From: DATKAS01 sp963773315
GTDB lineage: Bacteria > Actinomycetota > Acidimicrobiia > Acidimicrobiales > DATKAS01
DNA: 64,000 nt
NCBI GenBank assembly: GCA_963773315.1
Contig: CAVZAF010000002.1
Span: forward strand, 248,001 to 312,000
Direction: 5' to 3'
Positions 33,137-42,699 of this stretch are shown piece by piece. Each line of letters starts with the position of its first letter. Positions within the stretch are counted from its first letter, which is position 1. The position numbers and the translations under genes are program-made. The notes beneath the pieces were generated by a model that was given only the letters and a program-made list of their open reading frames with translations, was not told the DNA's origin and searched no databases.

Positions 33137-34146
33137 AGGAGCTTGCCGTTCTCGGTCTTCCGGCACTCGGCGTCGCCCAGCAGTCGCAGGTGCTCGAGGT
33201 GAGCGAACGTCTCGCTGTCGGCCATTTGGCCCCACGACCGCGGTGCGAAGAGGTGCTGCGACAGCTCGGGGACCGTCGCGAACCCACCGATCTCGCGTGA
33301 CGCTGCGCGCAGCTTGTCGAGCCGCTCCTCGTGATGGCGGCGGATCGCCTTGGCGCGATCGGCGACGTCGGTGAATGGATGGCCGTGCGCCGGCAGCACG
33401 ATCGTCACGCCTTCGAGCTCGGTCATGCGGTCGAGCGACGCGAAGAACTGCGCCAAGGGATCTTCGCCGGTGCCGATGCCGTTGATGTGCGGCGTGATCG
33501 TGGGCAGCACGTGGTCGCCTGACAACAGCACGCCTTCCGCCGGGTCGAAGAGGCACAGATGGTCGGCCGTGTGGCCGGGCGTGTGCATCGACACCCACTC
33601 GCGACGGGCGAGCGTCACGATCTCGGCATCCTCGACCCGCCGGGAGGGCCGCGGTGCCGGGAAGAGGTTGTTGTTGCGCATCTCCTCGAACCGCTTTCGC
33701 CGGTCCGGGTCGGGCATGTACTCGTCGCCTCCCCACGGAGTGGACCTCCAGGGGTTCGGCGCGGCGTCCTCGAGCGGCGTCTCGTCCTCGGTCGGATCCC
33801 ACCAGGTGCGGAACAGCTCGTGGGTGATGAGCTCGGCCCCGACCTCCTTGCGCACGCGGCCGGCGCCGCCGAAGTGATCGGGATGCGAGTGGGTGACGAC
33901 CACGGTGTGCACCCGTGCGAGCCCCGCACCTGACCGGTCGAGCCGATCGACGAGGTGCCTCCACGACTCCTCGCCCGGGAGGCCCGGGTCGACGATCGCG
34001 ATGCCCCGCTCGTCCTCGAGGGCGTAGCAGTTCACATGGCCGAGGCCGGGCATGTCGATCGGGAGCTGCATCCGCAGCACGCCCGGCGCGACCTCGGTGA
34101 TCTCGGACGAGGCGTCTTCCTGTTCCTGGCGGCGCGGCTTCTCCAC
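33121..34146 (-). CDS. MBL-fold metallo-hydrolase
   Basis: A 341-residue metallo-beta-lactamase-fold hydrolase of the LACTB2/glyoxalase II-like group. The metal site is complete: THSHPDHFGG near residue 85, MHTPGHTADHLCLF near 190, SGDHVL and PAHGHPF. The C-terminal winged-helix-like stretch (FAHLEHLRLLGDAE) is common in this subgroup. The substrate is unknown. The start is GTG preceded by TAACCT five bases upstream; the 3' end is convergent with the thioesterase gene. Confidence 0.85.
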   Translation of the reverse strand: MEKPRRQEQEDASSEITEVAPGVLRMQLPIDMPGLGHVNCYALEDERGIAIVDPGLPGEESWRHLVDRLDRSGAGLARVHTVVVTHSHPDHFGGAGRVRKEVGAELITHELFRTWWDPTEDETPLEDAAPNPWRSTPWGGDEYMPDPDRRKRFEEMRNNNLFPAPRPSRRVEDAEIVTLARREWVSMHTPGHTADHLCLFDPAEGVLLSGDHVLPTITPHINGIGTGEDPLAQFFASLDRMTELEGVTIVLPAHGHPFTDVADRAKAIRRHHEERLDKLRAASREIGGFATVPELSQHLFAPRSWGQMADSETFAHLEHLRLLGDAECRKTENGKLLYEVG

Positions 34147-34155
34147 CCCCGCAGG

Positions 34156-34713
34156 TTAGGCCGTCGGTTCGGGCTTCGAACGCGGCGCGAACACCTCGTC
34201 CCGGTAGTACCGCAGCTCCGCGACGCTCTCCCGGATGTCGTCGAGGGCGCGGTGGTTGCGCTCCTTGCGCGGTCGTCCCGCCCGCTTCTCCGGATACCAC
34301 CGCTTCACGAGCTCCTTGATGCTCGAGACGTCGATCGAGCGGTAGTGGAGGAAGTCCTCGATGTCGGGGAGGTACGCGGCGAGGAAGCGGCGGTCGGTGC
34401 CGATGCTGTTGCCGCACAGCGGGACGGCGCCGGCGCCGGGCAGATGCTCGATCAAGAACGCCATCGTCTCTTTGCCTGCTTGCTCGAGCGTGATCGTCGA
34501 CGCCTCGATCGCGGGCAGGAGACCACTGCGGGTGTGCATCTCACGCACGACGTCCTCCATGCGGGCGAGCGCGTCGGGCGGCTGGTGGATCACGAGGTCG
34601 GGACCTTCCGCCACGATCTCGAGGCTGTCGTCCGTGATCAGCGTGGCGATCTCGACGATCACGTCGCGCGTCGGGTCGAGTCCCGTCATCTCCAGGTCCA
34701 TCCACGCGAGCAC
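34156..34713 (-). CDS. orn: Oligoribonuclease
   Basis: A 3'-5' exonuclease that degrades RNA dinucleotides and linear pGpG from c-di-GMP breakdown. The DEDDh residues are visible: WMDLEMTGLDP at residue 4, IGTDRRFL with Asp near 106, and NHRALDDIRES with His/Asp near 152-158. At 185 residues the length is standard. The GTG start has TACCAT six bases upstream and is divergent from dut, 36 bases away. Confidence 0.95.
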   Translation of the reverse strand: MLAWMDLEMTGLDPTRDVIVEIATLITDDSLEIVAEGPDLVIHQPPDALARMEDVVREMHTRSGLLPAIEASTITLEQAGKETMAFLIEHLPGAGAVPLCGNSIGTDRRFLAAYLPDIEDFLHYRSIDVSSIKELVKRWYPEKRAGRPRKERNHRALDDIRESVAELRYYRDEVFAPRSKPEPTA

Positions 34714-34749
34714 GGACCGATGGTATGCCGCGCCCTACGCTGCGCCCCG

Positions 34750-35193
34750 ATGGGGGCGCCGATCGAGATCCCGCTGGTGCGTCTCGATCCTGATCTCCCG
34801 ATGCCCGAGTACGCACGATCGGGCGACGCCGGCGCTGATCTGTGCGCCCGCGAGGACGTCACGCTCGCGGCCGGCGGAGGCCGGGCGGTCGTGCCGACGG
34901 GGCTCGCGATCGCGATCCCGCCGGGTCACGCCGGGTTCGTGCTGCCCCGCAGCGGCCTCGCCCTGAAGCACGGGGTGACCGTGTTGAACTCACCTGGGCT
35001 CATCGACGCGGGTTATCGCGACGAGCTGAGGGTGGTGCTCGTGAACACCGACCCGACGACGCCCTACGAGATCCACCGCGGCGACCGGATCGCGCAGCTC
35101 TTGATCCAGCCGGTCGAGGCGTGCACGTTCACCGTGGTCGACGCGCTCGAGGGCGAGAATCGCGGCGGCGGCTTCGGCCACACCGGCCGTTAG
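34750..35193 (+). CDS. dut: dUTP diphosphatase
   Basis: Hydrolyses dUTP to dUMP, keeping uracil out of DNA and supplying dTMP synthesis. All five trimeric dUTPase motifs are present in 147 residues: AGADLCAREDV, PRSGLALKHGV, GLIDAGYRDELRVVLVN, RGDRIAQLLI and the mobile C-terminal arm NRGGGFGHTGR. TACGCT lies eight bases before the ATG. Confidence 0.95.
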   Translation: MGAPIEIPLVRLDPDLPMPEYARSGDAGADLCAREDVTLAAGGGRAVVPTGLAIAIPPGHAGFVLPRSGLALKHGVTVLNSPGLIDAGYRDELRVVLVNTDPTTPYEIHRGDRIAQLLIQPVEACTFTVVDALEGENRGGGFGHTGR

Positions 35194-35210
35194 CGACTTC
35201 CCGAGCGAGA

Positions 35211-36133
35211 TCAGATCTCGCGGACGACCTTCTTCGGGTTCTTGTCGTCGCGCTCGGCGAGGTAGCTCGGCTGGCGAAGGATGTGCTCGTGCGTCCACTC
35301 GGCGAACGCGACTTCGACGACCATCTCGGGCCGCACCCAGCGTGCGATCTTGCGGGTCGGAGGCGGAGGCGGTGGATCGAACGGGCACTCGTCAGACGCG
35401 AGCTCACCCAAACGCGCCATCAAGCGATGCAGCTCACGCTCCTTGAAACCCGTGCCGACGCGGCCCGAGTAGCGAAGCTTGCGCCGTTCGTACACGCCGA
35501 CGAGCAGCGCGCCCATCGTGTGCTCTCGGTTGCCGGTGCCGGGCACCCAGCCGCCGACGACGAACTCCTGTTGTGGCCGGTGCTTCACCTTCCGCCACGC
35601 GTTCGACCGCCGTCCGATCTCGTAGGGGCTGTCGCGCCGCTTCGCGACGATCCCTTCGAGGTCGCGCGCCTTCGCTGCGTCCATCGAGCGCGTCGCCGTC
35701 TGCGTGTCGGGGCGAGACGAGCCAGTGCGGTCCTGGCTCGACGAGCTGCTCGAGCACAGCGCCGACGCTCCTCGTACGTCAGCGCGGTCACGTCGCGGCG
35801 ATCGACCTGCAGCACGTCGAAGACGATGTACGTCACCGGTCCCGCTCCGGTCTGCAGGCTGCTGAAGTCGGGACGCCCCTTCGCGTCGAGCACCACGACC
35901 TCGCCGTCGAGGATCGCCTCGCGCGCGTTCACGCCTTCGGCGAGCCCTGCCAGCTCGGGCCACCGCGCGGTCGAGTCGAGCTTGTTCGAGGACTGGAGCC
36001 GCACGTTGCCCCCGTCCACGAACGCGATCACGCGGTTGCCGTCCCACTTGATCTCGAAGTCCCACCCGTCCTCGGTGGGGATGACGTCGCTCGACACCGC
36101 TTTCATGGGCGCGATGCCCCAGCGCAGTGCCAT
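35211..36133 (-). pseudogene. ATP-dependent DNA ligase (LigC/LigD-ligase type), two frameshifts
   Basis: The N-terminal part carries the adenylated lysine motif DFEIKWDGNRVIAF near residue 28 and motif III-IV residues (LDGEVVVLDAKGRPDF, TYIVFDVLQVD). The OB-fold half carries ARDLEGIVAKR, WRKVKHRP and FVVGGWVPGTG. Between them the frame must shift twice, at 35761 and near 35681, each explained by one surplus base in a G/C run. This suggests sequence error over a normal ~300-residue ligase. Such ligases act in end joining or repair; no Ku or primase gene is adjacent. Confidence 0.75.
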
Positions 36134-36144
36134 CGCGGCGGCGG

Positions 36145-37362
36145 TCAGCCTCGGGGCGGTCGACTCGAGAGCACGCCTTCGGCTGCGAGGCGGTCGAGCT
36201 CGGGACCGGAGACGTCGAGCAGCTCGCTGAGCACCTCGCGGTTGTGCTCGCCGCGATACGCAGGAACGCCCCGCACGCCTGTGTCTGCCCCTGAGAACCG
36301 CCACGGTGAGTTCGGGATGCGCAGCGTGCCGCCCGACCGGTCGTCGACCTCGACCACCGCGCCTCGTGCCTCGGCCCAGTCGGTGTGACTGATCTCGTCA
36401 ACCGTGCGGAGCACGCCCATCGCCAGACCGTGCTCCGCGAGCACCGCCTCGATGGTGTCGATGTCGTCGAAGGTCGACGACCACTCGGCGAGCACGTCGA
36501 TGATCTCGTCGAGATGCTCGACACGCGCGTCGACCGTCGAGAACCGAGGATCGTCGATGAGCTCGGTGCGACCCGCGGCCTTCATGTAGAGCTCGAACGT
36601 GCCCTTCCCCGCGGGATGACCCGAGATCACGATGTGGTGACCCTCGGCTGTCGGGATCACGGGATAGTCACCGGGAGCGAACGACGGCACGTCGTTGTGG
36701 ACCGCGCCACCGTTCAAGTGCCAGTGCGCGTGCTCGTTGATGGTGAGCATGGTCTCGGCCATCGCGACATCGATGCGCTGCCCGACTCCCGTCTGCTCGC
36801 GGTGGTAGAGCGCGGCGAGGATGGCCGACAAGCACTCGAGCGCGGTGTACACGTCGCCGTGCGAGAACACGTCGTTGGCAACCGCGCCGTGGCGCGCTTG
36901 CCCTTGCGCCCAAGTGATGCCGGCCTCGGCCTGCACGACGGGTGCGTACGCGCGGCGTCGTGACCAGGGGCCTTGCTGCCCGTAACCGCTGATCGACGCG
37001 ATGACGAGACGTGGATGAGCGGCGAGCAGCTCGTCAGGGTCGAGGCCCATGCGTGCCATCACGCCTGGGCGGAAGTTCTCGAGCACGACATCGGACATCC
37101 CAGCGAGCGAGCGCACGATCGCGACCGCTTCGGGATGCGCGAAGTCGAGGCTGATGTTTCGCTTCCCGCAGTTCTGCTGCGCGAAGTACGAGGCCATCGA
37201 GTTCTTGCGCGGCCACGAGAACCGCGTCATGTCACCTTCGGGCGGCTCGACCTTGATGACGTCCGCACCCATGTCGACGAGCATGCGCCCGCAGTGCGGA
37301 CCGGCGAGCACGCGTGACAGGTCGAGCACGCGAACGCCGCTGAGAGGGCCGGGGCCAGTCAT
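36145..37362 (-). CDS. Class III CoA transferase (CaiB/BaiF family)
   Basis: Transfers CoA between carboxylic acids. The 405-residue protein begins GPLSGVRVLDLSRVLAGPHCGRMLVDMGADVIKVE, the family signature, and has NISLDF, the catalytic Asp in FSHGDVYTALECLSAIL near residue 170, and the interlocked-dimer tail. The substrate is not predictable. I chose the ATG at 37362 because TAGGCT lies eight bases upstream; the ATG at 37389 would overlap the start of the divergent gene. Confidence 0.88.
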   Translation of the reverse strand: MTGPGPLSGVRVLDLSRVLAGPHCGRMLVDMGADVIKVEPPEGDMTRFSWPRKNSMASYFAQQNCGKRNISLDFAHPEAVAIVRSLAGMSDVVLENFRPGVMARMGLDPDELLAAHPRLVIASISGYGQQGPWSRRRAYAPVVQAEAGITWAQGQARHGAVANDVFSHGDVYTALECLSAILAALYHREQTGVGQRIDVAMAETMLTINEHAHWHLNGGAVHNDVPSFAPGDYPVIPTAEGHHIVISGHPAGKGTFELYMKAAGRTELIDDPRFSTVDARVEHLDEIIDVLAEWSSTFDDIDTIEAVLAEHGLAMGVLRTVDEISHTDWAEARGAVVEVDDRSGGTLRIPNSPWRFSGADTGVRGVPAYRGEHNREVLSELLDVSGPELDRLAAEGVLSSRPPRG

Positions 37363-37370
37363 GGAACCCG

Positions 37371-37380
37371 AGCCTATGGT
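37371..37380. promoter_or_regulatory. Overlapping divergent -10 elements
   Basis: The ten bases contain TAGGCT read leftward and TATGGT read rightward, sharing two bases. Each is placed 7-8 bases from a start codon, at 37362 on the minus strand and 37388 on the plus strand. This is a compact bidirectional leaderless promoter in which the two polymerases would compete. Confidence 0.5.
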
Positions 37381-37387
37381 GTCGCTC

Positions 37388-38380
37388 ATGACGACGGACC
37401 GGTCGAACCTGCCGCGCTACGACGACCTCCCGGTCGCGCCAGGAGTGCCCGCCGGATCCTCATGGGGGCTGTGGGGAGAGCACGACGTGTTCGGCTGCCT
37501 GAACCTCCTCACGCCCGACCGCATCGTCCACGCCGCAAGGCTCATCCAGCGCGGCGCGGTGTTCCCCCTCAACTGGGACATGCGCATGCCCGATCCGCCG
37601 CTCTTCAGCCGGGCCCGGTTCGAGCACGAGGTGACCGGAAAGCCGCCGTCGGTCGGCCACGACGACGTGCTGCACGGCTGGAACACGCAGAGCTCGTCGC
37701 AGTGGGACGGCTTCCGCCACGTGCGCCACCCGGTGCACGGCCACTACGGCGGCGTCCCCGACGAGGAGCACGGGATGCACCACTGGGCCTCGCGTGGGCT
37801 CGTCGGTCGGGCAGTCGTCGCCGACGTGGGGCGGTGGCGCGCCGTACAAGGCCGACCCCTCCAGATGGACCAGCCCGACGCGATCACGCCCGACGACATC
37901 CTCGACACCTTGAAGGCGCAGGGCACGACGATCGAGCCGGGCGACGTGCTGCTCATGCGCACCGGGTGGGTCGGCTGGTACTCGTCGCTCGACATGGACA
38001 CTCGCGCTCGCATGAGCGATCGCACGCAGATGGCGGCACCTGGCCTGCCTCCGGGCGAAGCGACCGCACGGTTCCTCTGGGACCTCCACATCGCCGCGAT
38101 CGGTGCCGACAACCCCGCAGTCGAGATCTGGCCGCCGGGAGCGTTGCTCGACCCGAAGGTCGTCCAGGAGGTGCAGGCCGACCCGTCGCGCATGCACGAG
38201 ACGTTCGTGCACACGCTGCTGCTGCCGATGCTCGGCCTCCCGCTCGGCGAGATGTGGAACCTCGAGCCGCTCGCCGACGACTGCGCGTCCGACGGTCGCT
38301 ACGAGTGCTTCTTCTCGTCGGCGCCGTTGAACCTCCCCGCGGGTGTCGCGTCGCCGCCGAACGCATTGGCGATCAAGTGA
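37388..38380 (+). CDS. Cyclase-family (kynurenine formamidase-like) metalloprotein
   Basis: A 330-residue protein of the putative cyclase/formamidase superfamily. The metal-binding HxGTHxD motif is represented by SSSQWDGFRHVRHPVHGHYGG near residue 105, where the usual first histidine position differs (SQWDGFRH). VLLMRTGWVGWY and LPLGEMWNLEPLADDC complete the core. It follows the divergent promoter with the CoA transferase and is translationally coupled to the next SDR gene, suggesting a small catabolic unit. Confidence 0.8.
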   Translation: MTTDRSNLPRYDDLPVAPGVPAGSSWGLWGEHDVFGCLNLLTPDRIVHAARLIQRGAVFPLNWDMRMPDPPLFSRARFEHEVTGKPPSVGHDDVLHGWNTQSSSQWDGFRHVRHPVHGHYGGVPDEEHGMHHWASRGLVGRAVVADVGRWRAVQGRPLQMDQPDAITPDDILDTLKAQGTTIEPGDVLLMRTGWVGWYSSLDMDTRARMSDRTQMAAPGLPPGEATARFLWDLHIAAIGADNPAVEIWPPGALLDPKVVQEVQADPSRMHETFVHTLLLPMLGLPLGEMWNLEPLADDCASDGRYECFFSSAPLNLPAGVASPPNALAIK

Positions 38381-39225
38381 ACGCCGAACGGAGACTCCCC
38401 CTCGCGGGGATGGCGGCATTCATCACCGGCGGCGGCAGCGGCATCGGCCTCGCGTCCGCGCAGTGGCTCGTCCGCGACGGCTGCGCAGTCACCATCGCCG
38501 GACGCACCGAGGCGAAGCTCGCGAGCGGCGCCGACGCGTTGCGTGGCGACGCGCCGGCCGGTGTGGACGTGCGCACCGTCGCGTGCGACGTCGCCGACGA
38601 GGCCGCTGTCCGCGCTGCGGTTGCGACCGCGATGGAAGCGGTCGGTGGGCTGCACATCGCGGTGCTCGCCGCGGGCACGGGCACCTTCGGCCCGATGCTG
38701 ACCACTGACCTGCAGGCGTGGCAGGCGACGCTCGACACGAACCTCACCGGCGCGTTCCTCGGGATCAAGCACGCGGGCGCTGCGATCGCTGCGAGCGGAG
38801 GCGGCGCGATCGTTGCGATCTCGTCGATCGCAGGACCACTCACCCACCGGTTCATGGGCGCGTACTGCGTGAGCAAGGCCGGCCTCGAGGCGCTGGTGCG
38901 CAACGCCGCGGACGAGCTCGGCATCGCGGGAGTCCGCGTCAACGCCGTGCAACCGGGTCTCGTGCCGACCGACCTCGCTGCCGCGCTCGTGAACGACGAC
39001 GGCATCAGGGCCGACTACCTCCGGCAGATGCCGCTCGGCCGCCTCGGCACGGTGGACGACGTCGCGGCCGGCGTGCGCTACCTCGCGGGTCCCGATTCCT
39101 CGTGGGTGACGGGCCAATGCCTCGCCATCGACGGAGGCCACACGCTGCGCCGGGGCCCCGACCTCGAGCCCGCGGCCCGCTTGATCTTCGGCGACGACGT
39201 CGTAGAAGGCCGCATCCCACGCTGA
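38377..39225 (+). CDS. Short-chain dehydrogenase/reductase
   Basis: A 282-residue SDR with TGGGSGIGLASAQWLVRDG near residue 18, AGRTEAKL for NADP-type phosphate contact, the variant AAGTG for NNAG, catalytic ISSIAG Ser and YCVSK. The C-terminal stretch (GGHTLRRGPDLEPAARLIFG) is longer than average. The GTG overlaps the cyclase stop (GTGA), so the two enzymes are probably made together and act in one pathway. Confidence 0.85.
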   Translation: MNAERRLPLAGMAAFITGGGSGIGLASAQWLVRDGCAVTIAGRTEAKLASGADALRGDAPAGVDVRTVACDVADEAAVRAAVATAMEAVGGLHIAVLAAGTGTFGPMLTTDLQAWQATLDTNLTGAFLGIKHAGAAIAASGGGAIVAISSIAGPLTHRFMGAYCVSKAGLEALVRNAADELGIAGVRVNAVQPGLVPTDLAAALVNDDGIRADYLRQMPLGRLGTVDDVAAGVRYLAGPDSSWVTGQCLAIDGGHTLRRGPDLEPAARLIFGDDVVEGRIPR

Positions 39226-39380
39226 CCCAGCGCGTTCCGTGGCTTCCCATGCTGTCGTGACGCGCCTGATCCTCAACCTCCCTCCGCCTGGGCCGACAAG
39301 AACCAGGCAGGTGACGCGCGCGTCTGGATGGAGGTGCCGGTGGCGATTCGGACGACCGGAGGTGGGATGCATCGTTCGCG

Positions 39381-41730
39381 GTGCGCGCCCACGTTCCGCT
39401 CGTGAACCGCGCCACGCGCTTCGTCGTCACGGGCACCGCGCTCGCGGGCCTCGGGGCGACGATCGCGGCCTTCGCGCTGACCTCCCACGAGGGCTGGGGC
39501 AACCCGCTCGTCATCCTCGCGCTCGCCATCCCTGTAGCGATCGGCTGGGCCTTCCCGTTGCGGATCTTGCGCAACGAGGAAGCCGAGACGATGCACCTCG
39601 ACGAGGCGTACTTCGTCATCGCGGTTCTGCTTCTGCCCCCGATGGGGACGATGGCGGTCTTCCTGTTGGGCACCGCAGCAGGGCTGCTGTGGAGCCGCAC
39701 GGTCTTCGCCAAGCTCATCTTCAACCTCGGCCAAGTGATGCTCTCGGTCGTCGTCGGCACCGCGGCGTTCGCCCTCATCAGCACAGCGGACCCAGGCAAG
39801 GTCGAGCCGAGCGCCGTGGTCGGTGCCATCGTCGCGGCGATCTTGATGGCTGTGATCGGGCAGTTCGCCGTGAGCCTGGTGATCTCGGTCAGCGAAGATG
39901 TGCCGTTCTTCGCCAACCTTCGGGAGGGCGTGTGGCCCCGGGTGCTGCAATGGGTCAGCGCTGTATCGATCGGTGTGCTCGCAGGCTTTAGCGCGGCGAC
40001 GTATCCCTGGTCTCTTCTCCTCGCGCTCGTGCCGCTCGTGATGGTGCGCGTCGTGCTCGGGGAGCATCTCCGCGCACGTCTCGATCGAGAGCGATTGCAT
40101 CGGTTGTTGCGCACGGCGGAGGAGATCCACTCGTCCGTCGACACCGACGCGGTCACGGGCTCCCTCGCTCACTCGGCGAAGGAGCTGTTGCGCGCGCGGG
40201 ACGCGTGGGTGGGGACCACCGCTCCCGAGCTCGAGGAACGAGGGGTGCGGCTTCCCCTGAGCGACGACCAGGAGCAGTGGCTCGTGGTGAGCGGCCGCAA
40301 GGGCGTCTCCGGGTTCGACTCCGATGACGTGCAGCTCCTCGAGGCGATCGGCGCGATCGGCGCATCGGCGCTCGAGAACGCGCACCTGGTGAGCCAGATC
40401 CGCCACCAAGCGACCCACGACCGCCTCACCGGCCTCCCCAACCAGCTCCTCTTCGAAGACCGCGTCAACCAGGCCGTCCAAAGGGCACGGCGCCTGCGGG
40501 AGAAGCTGTCCGTGCTGATGGTGGACCTCGACGGCTTCCAGAAGGTCAACGCCAGCCTGGGCCACGCCGTCGGCAACGAGCTGCTGAAGCGCGTCGGCGG
40601 ACGCCTCACCGAGCGCGGTGCGCGAAGGCGACACCGTGGCGCGCATGTCCGCCGACGACTTCACGATCTTGCTTCCTGGGCTCGGTGACGGCGAAGGGCT
40701 CGGCATCATGGCCGAGCAGCTGCTGGGCGCGGTCAGCCGGCCGTTCGTCGTCGACGGCCACGAGCTGTTCATGACGTCGAGCGTCGGCATTGCCGTGTTC
40801 CCCGACGACGGCTCGCATGCGGGCCAGCTGCTCCGCAACGCCGACACCGCGATGCACCGAGCGAAGGACGCTGGCGGCAACTGCTCGCGCCTCTACGACC
40901 CTGGCACCAACGAGCAGGCGCAGGTCCACCTCGCGCGTCGCAGCGAGCTGCACAACGCGTTGCGGCGCGACGAGCTGCGCGTCCTCTACCAACCGCAGAT
41001 CGACCTGCGCACCGGTCGTGTCGTCGGCGTAGAGGCCCTGGTGCGGTGGGAGCACCCGACGCTCGGCCTGCTCACGCCGGCGGACTTCGTGCCCCTCGCC
41101 GAGGAGTCAGATCTCGTCGTCGAGGTCGACACATGGGTGATGCGCCACGCCTGCCGACAAGCAGTGGAGTGGGACGCCGCCGGCCTCCCTCCGCTTCGCA
41201 TGGCGGCGAACCTGTCGGGTCGCAACTTCTCTGACGACCGGATCGTCGGGCGCGTTGCGATGGTGCTGCAGGAGACGGGGTTGGCGCCCGATCGCCTCGA
41301 GCTCGAGATCACCGAGAGCCTGGCGCTCCGCGAGTCGGAGGGCGCGCTCGACATCGTGCGGCGCGTGCGCGACCTCGGGCCGCGGTTCGCGATCGACGAC
41401 TTCGGCACGGGCTACTCGGCCCTTGCCCAGATGCAGCGCTTCCCGGTCGACCGGCTGAAGATCGACCGGACGTTCGTCTCCCAGATCACCTCCGCGCAGG
41501 GCGTCGCGCCGCTGGTATCGGCCTTCATCGGCATCGCCCGGGCCCTTCGGCTCGAGGTCGTCGCGGAGGGCGTGGAGACGCTGGAGCAGCAGACGTTCTT
41601 GCGCACCCACGGTTGCAAGGAGGCCCAGGGCTTCCTGTACAGCCGACCCGTGCCGCCCGAGGAGGTCGTCGCGCTCGTGCGCAAGCCGTCGCTCGGCCTG
41701 CACGTCGGGGGCAGCACCGCCGACTCGTGA
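39381..41730 (+). pseudogene. Membrane GGDEF-EAL c-di-GMP protein with one frameshift
   Basis: The N-terminal ~230 residues hold about seven membrane helices; a GAF-like segment follows, then a GGDEF domain and an EAL domain. One surplus base at 40614 (GAG-C-GCG) breaks the frame inside GGDEF; removing it joins RLTE to AVREGDTVARMSADDF. The GGDEF motif itself is degenerate (SADDF), so no cyclase activity is expected. The EAL domain is complete (VEALVRWEHP, ELEITES, IDDFGTGYSAL, KIDRTFV, VVAEGVET, GFLYSRP), fitting a c-di-GMP phosphodiesterase. The GTG at 39381 is taken as start. Confidence 0.75.
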
Positions 41731-41754
41731 TGCGAGGTGGCGACCTTGCGTCGA

Positions 41755-41780
41755 CAGCCTACCGACCAGTAGGTAGGCTG
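41755..41780 (+). promoter_or_regulatory. Palindromic operator before the desaturase gene
   Basis: A perfect nine-base inverted repeat CAGCCTACC/GGTAGGCTG with an eight-base spacer ends six bases before the ATG and covers the TAGGCT -10-like hexamer. The shape matches TetR-family operators that repress fatty-acid genes. No TetR gene is in the window. Confidence 0.6.
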
Positions 41781-41786
41781 ACTGCG

Positions 41787-42695
41787 ATGGCTGCGGATGA
41801 CGCCTTTGTCGAGCTCGAGCCCGTTGTCGGGAGCCTCCTCGAGCGACACCTCGCGACGACCAAGGAGTGGTTTCCCCACGAGCTGGTGCCGTACAGCCTG
41901 GGCCGAGACTTCGCCGCAGGAGAGACGTGGAGCGAATCCGACTCCGTGATCGCGCTCGACGAGGCGGCGCGGAGCTCACTCTTCGTCAACCTCCTCACCG
42001 AGGACAACCTCCCCTACTACTCCCGCGACATCGACGGCGTGTTCGGCCGCGACGGCAGCTGGGGCGAGTGGGCCCGTCGCTGGACTGCGGAGGAGGGGCG
42101 CCACTCGATCGTCATCCGCGACTACCTGACGGTGACGCGCGCCCTCGACCCGGTCGAGCTCGAGCGCGGTCGGATGGCACAGGTCAGCAAGGGCGAGGTG
42201 CCGGCGCCGACCGGTCGGTTCAACAGCGTCGTCTACCTGACGTTGCAGGAGCTCGCGACGCGCATCGCGCACCGCAACACCGGCAAGCTGCTCGACGACC
42301 CGGTCGGGTACGAGCTCATGGCCCGTGTCGCGGCGGATGAGAACTTCCACCATCTCTTCTACCGGGACCTCGCGTCCGCGGCGCTCGAGCTCGACCCGTC
42401 GGCCACGATGATCGCGATCGACCACGAGGTGCGCAGCTTCGCGATGCCCGGTACGGGTATTCCCGACTTCGACAAGCACTCGCAACGCATCGCTCGGGCG
42501 GGCATCTACGACCTCAGCGTCCACCACGAGCAGATCCTCGTGCCGATCGTGATCCGTCAGTGGAAGGTCGCGGATCTCACCGGCTTGAGCAGCGAGGCCG
42601 AGACGGCGCGCGATCGACTCATGTCTTACCTAGAGCGCACTGCGCGTGTCTCGGCCCGGCTCGCGCAGCGACGCGAGCAGCTGACTTCGGCCTGA
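41787..42695 (+). CDS. Acyl-ACP desaturase (diiron, DesA-type)
   Basis: A 302-residue soluble diiron enzyme introducing a double bond into acyl chains on ACP, as plant stearoyl-ACP desaturases and mycobacterial DesA proteins do. The iron ligands appear as LLTEDNLPYYSR (first Glu), AEEGRHSIVIRDY (ExxRH) and the second ADENFHHLFYRD (ExxHH). The ATG has TAGGCT seven bases upstream within a palindromic operator, so it is likely leaderless and repressed by a TetR-type protein. The coding end is five bases from the convergent MFS gene. Confidence 0.88.
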   Translation: MAADDAFVELEPVVGSLLERHLATTKEWFPHELVPYSLGRDFAAGETWSESDSVIALDEAARSSLFVNLLTEDNLPYYSRDIDGVFGRDGSWGEWARRWTAEEGRHSIVIRDYLTVTRALDPVELERGRMAQVSKGEVPAPTGRFNSVVYLTLQELATRIAHRNTGKLLDDPVGYELMARVAADENFHHLFYRDLASAALELDPSATMIAIDHEVRSFAMPGTGIPDFDKHSQRIARAGIYDLSVHHEQILVPIVIRQWKVADLTGLSSEAETARDRLMSYLERTARVSARLAQRREQLTSA

Positions 42696-42699
42696 TCCC

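Noticed and set aside
35211..36133. ATP-dependent ligase as part of a non-homologous end-joining cluster.
   Set aside because: No ku, primase or nuclease gene lies nearby in the window.
39273..40880. Long open minus-strand frame opposite the GGDEF-EAL gene.
   Set aside because: It has no recognisable domain and mirrors the codon pattern of the real gene on the plus strand.
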